Shown: one piece after another, positions 17,631 to 19,522 of the stretch
Layout of the letters: each line of letters starts with the position of its first letter
How positions within the stretch are numbered: position 1 is the stretch's first letter
From: an uncultured Bacillota bacterium
GTDB taxonomy: Bacteria > Bacillota > Sulfobacillia > UBA995 > UBA9673
Direction of reading: 5' to 3'
DNA: 19,522 nucleotides
Assembly: GCA_937863905.1 (NCBI GenBank)
Contig: CALMHV010000380.1
Span: 1-19,522 of the forward strand
Translations under genes and position numbers: made by a program
The notes under the pieces: generated by a model
What the model was told of the DNA's origin: nothing
The model's database searches: none
The model's input: the letters and a program-made list of their open reading frames with translations, nothing else

Positions 17631-17918
17631 GGGGAGACTCCTTCCACCAAGGTAGTCTTGGAGTTATTCACAGGTGGTTCGAGTGGTTCCTTCTACCTTA
17701 AGAATCTAACTCTAACCAAGTTGTTGTAGTAGGACATGTGGGAAAGTGGATGGACTTCTGAGTCCCTTGTTCCGACAGGATTCGGGAGGCGTGTCGATTG
17801 TGGACGAACTGTGGAGAAGAAGAAGGTTCTTCCACAGAGAAAGGGGGCGAGTGATGAAGTACTCACAGAAACCCACATAAACTCCACCGCCAATCCACAG
17901 GTTTCTCAACCGGACGTT
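17631..17918. other. Probable oriC (dnaA-dnaN intergenic region)
   Basis: This 288-bp spacer holds a perfect DnaA box TTATTCACA on the plus strand at 17664-17672 and TTCTCCACA on the minus strand at 17818-17810 (one mismatch). Weaker boxes with a CCACA core are at 17807-17799 (minus), 17828-17836 (plus) and 17891-17899 (plus). An AT-richer stretch at about 17694-17730, including TTGTTGTAGTAG, is the best candidate for duplex unwinding and DnaA-trio contacts. In B. subtilis the unwinding site is likewise in the dnaA-dnaN spacer. No confident promoter for dnaN could be picked by eye within it. Confidence 0.8.
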
Positions 17919-19388
17919 TCAGGTTTGTGTTTGTGAGTCTTGGATTTGGGTCCGGAGCATTCTCAGTATCTGCTCGAGTTCGGGGTTCGTTTTCCGTTCG
18001 GCGCCAATCTTCTCGCAACCATGGAGGATCGTGGTGTGGTCCCGCCCGCCGAATTCTTGGCCGATCCGGGGAAGTGAGGAGCCGGTCAGTTCGCGGCAAA
18101 GATACATGGCCACCTGACGCGGCAGAGAAACCTTGCGAGCCCGGTTCTCGCTCTTGAGATCCTCCACGGTGAGCCCATAGTAGCGGGTCACGGCCCGCTG
18201 GATGTCGGCCATCGTCGCTGGGCGCGCGACCCGGCTGGGGAGGATATCGTGGAGAGCCTTCTCGGCCATCTCCAGGGTCACCAGCCGGTTCTCGAGCGAG
18301 GCCGAGGCCACGATCCGGATAAGCGCGCCCTCGAGTTCGCGGATGTTGGTGTTCACGAGGTTGGCCACGTGCATGATGACATCATCCGGTACCGGCAACG
18401 ACTCGAGCTGGGCCTTCTTGCGGAGGATAGCCGCGCGGGTCTCGAGGTCCGGCGGCTGGACGTCGGCCAGGAGGCCGCCCTCAAACCGGGAGCGGAGGCG
18501 TTCCTCCAAGAGGTGAATCTCCTTGGGGGGGCGGTCGCTCGTCAGGACGATCTGATGACTCGCTCCGGTCAGGGCCTCGTAGGTGTGGAAGAACTCCTCC
18601 TGAGTTCGGTCCTTGCCCCCGATGAACTGGACGTCGTCCACGAGCAAGAGGTCGTTGTTCCGGTAGCGGTTCTTGAACTCCATCGTCCGGTCGTCGCGGA
18701 TGGCGTTGATCAGTTCGTTGGTGAAGGTCTCGGAGGTGACATACAGGATGGCCAGGTCCGGGAACTTGCGGGCCGCTTGGTGGCCGATGGCCTGCATGAG
18801 ATGAGTCTTGCCGAGGCCCGTGCCACCGTAGATGAAGAGAGGGTTGTAGGCCTTACCCGGGGAGTCGGCGACGGCTAGGGCCCCGGCGTGGGCGAAACGA
18901 TTGGCGTTCCCCACGACGAAGCTGTCGAAAGTGTACTTCGGGTTGAGGGTCGCCGCCGGACTCTTGCGGAACGGCACGATGGCCGTGAACGGGTCCCGCG
19001 TGGACGACGAAGGGGAAACCTGTCGCATCGGGACGGGCGCCGATCCGGACAGGCTGAGCGCTTGGTTGGGCAGCCCGACCCCGACTTCCGCGGGAACCTG
19101 TGGCGTCGCGTCGACGCCGGCCGCGACCTCGGAGTCGGAGGGTGAGACGACAAGCCGCACCTGCATCTCGTACCCGACGATGCCGCTCAGGGTGGCCCGG
19201 ATCAAGTTGAGGTACCGGCCTTCGATGTGCTGGGCCGCAAAGGAGCTCGGGACGGCGACAAAGATGGTGTTGTCCAAGCTGCCGAGCGGGCGGGTCCCCC
19301 TGAGCCAGGAGTCGAAGCCCGGCTTCGCTATCTCCGACTCCACGGCAGAAAGAACCTGCCTCCAGATGTCCCCAACCTCGTCCGGCAT
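17919..19388 (-). CDS. dnaA: Chromosomal replication initiator DnaA
   Basis: DnaA binds DnaA boxes, unwinds oriC and recruits the helicase. I start it at the ATG at 19388 (GGGGGGAAGAG directly upstream), giving 489 residues; upstream codons in frame are the box-containing leader and are not coding. Domain I (about 1-82) begins MPDEVGDIWRQVLSAVE, domain II (about 83-140) is a Pro/Ser/Val-rich linker, and domain III has Walker A GGTGLGKT (188-195), Walker B LLLVDD (247-252) and an arginine-finger region RLRSRFEGG (297-305). Domain IV has the box-binding GGRDHTTILHG (447-457). The gene is flanked by DnaA boxes on both sides, so autoregulation is expected. Confidence 0.98.
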   Translation of the reverse strand: MPDEVGDIWRQVLSAVESEIAKPGFDSWLRGTRPLGSLDNTIFVAVPSSFAAQHIEGRYLNLIRATLSGIVGYEMQVRLVVSPSDSEVAAGVDATPQVPAEVGVGLPNQALSLSGSAPVPMRQVSPSSSTRDPFTAIVPFRKSPAATLNPKYTFDSFVVGNANRFAHAGALAVADSPGKAYNPLFIYGGTGLGKTHLMQAIGHQAARKFPDLAILYVTSETFTNELINAIRDDRTMEFKNRYRNNDLLLVDDVQFIGGKDRTQEEFFHTYEALTGASHQIVLTSDRPPKEIHLLEERLRSRFEGGLLADVQPPDLETRAAILRKKAQLESLPVPDDVIMHVANLVNTNIRELEGALIRIVASASLENRLVTLEMAEKALHDILPSRVARPATMADIQRAVTRYYGLTVEDLKSENRARKVSLPRQVAMYLCRELTGSSLPRIGQEFGGRDHTTILHGCEKIGAERKTNPELEQILRMLRTQIQDSQTQT

Positions 19389-19446
19389 ACTCTTCCCCCC
19401 GACAGAAGAGGCCTTGTACCAGGAGAGAACCGGCCGGGGGCGGTGG

Positions 19447-19488
19447 TTATCCACACTTGTCCCCAGACCATCCCCAGAGTCGTCCACA
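19447..19488. promoter_or_regulatory. DnaA-box cluster upstream of dnaA
   Basis: A perfect DnaA box TTATCCACA lies on the plus strand at 19447-19455 and a near match TCGTCCACA at 19480-19488. Between them, read on the minus strand, are two degenerate TGGGGA elements. The four GGA cores are spaced 12, 11 and 10 bases apart, roughly one helical turn each. The cluster lies 59-100 bases upstream of the dnaA ATG and can serve autoregulation and a bipartite origin. A dnaA promoter could not be assigned: TGGTACAAG at about 19424-19416 resembles an extended -10 but lacks a -35. Confidence 0.75.
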
Positions 19489-19522
19489 GGGCCCCGAAGA
19501 CACACCGGGCCGGGTTCGGCCC

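Noticed and set aside
19389..19505. N-terminal extension of dnaA by 39 codons
   Set aside because: The extension covers the DnaA-box cluster, while the ATG at 19388 has a good ribosome binding site and gives the standard DnaA N-terminus.

Overview
The window is the replication-origin region of a high-GC bacterium, most likely a GC-rich member of the Bacillota (Firmicutes). Three things point there: the order dnaA-dnaN-recF-(dciA)-remB-gyrB-gyrA; a RemB/DUF370 gene between recF and gyrB; and a canonical T-box leader with a tRNA-type terminator decision. GTG and TTG starts and CCA-encoding tRNA genes are also present. Every gene I accept lies on the minus strand and reads away from the origin, so transcription is co-directional with the leftward fork. 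No rRNA, insertion sequence, prophage or CRISPR array is visible.

Layout, read in the direction of transcription (high to low coordinates): (1) 19522-16515: a DnaA-box cluster upstream of dnaA, dnaA, a 288-bp intergenic region with more DnaA boxes and an AT-richer tract (the probable oriC), then dnaN. (2) 16484-14464: recF, dciA (DUF721) and a remB-like gene, tightly packed. The S4-domain gene yaaA that sits between dnaN and recF in Bacillus subtilis is absent. (3) 14436-7901: a strong promoter, gyrB, gyrA, then archease and the RNA ligase gene rtcB attached behind gyrA with an 11-base overlap. (4) 7741-4749: pdxS-pdxT (pyridoxal 5'-phosphate synthase) and an MFS transporter. (5) 4856-1107: a promoter and a serine-specific T-box leader, then mtnP, mtnA (methylthioadenosine salvage) and serS. 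(6) 1059-1: two promoters, tRNA-Ser(UGA), then tRNA-Ser(GCU)-tRNA-Arg(ACG)-tRNA-Arg(CCU), then tadA.

The genes group functionally into initiation and DNA topology (dnaA, dnaN, recF, dciA, gyrBA), RNA repair (archease/RtcB), PLP synthesis, MTA salvage and serine/arginine decoding. The synthetase serS lies next to two of its substrate tRNA genes. tadA lies just downstream of tRNA-Arg(ACG), the tRNA whose wobble adenosine it deaminates.

The most interesting feature is the T-box. Its specifier reads UCC (Ser) and its bulge matches a G discriminator, yet the first genes it controls are mtnP and mtnA, with serS third. Its promoter and much of Stem I are written inside the 3' end of the upstream MFS gene. 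The order pdxS-pdxT-serS-tRNA-Ser-tadA is the B. subtilis order, so the MFS gene and mtnPA look like an insertion into an ancestral block, with mtnPA between leader and synthetase. No stretch over 300 bases lacks a gene. The longest gaps are the dnaA-dnaN spacer (288 bp) and the T-box leader (264 bp).
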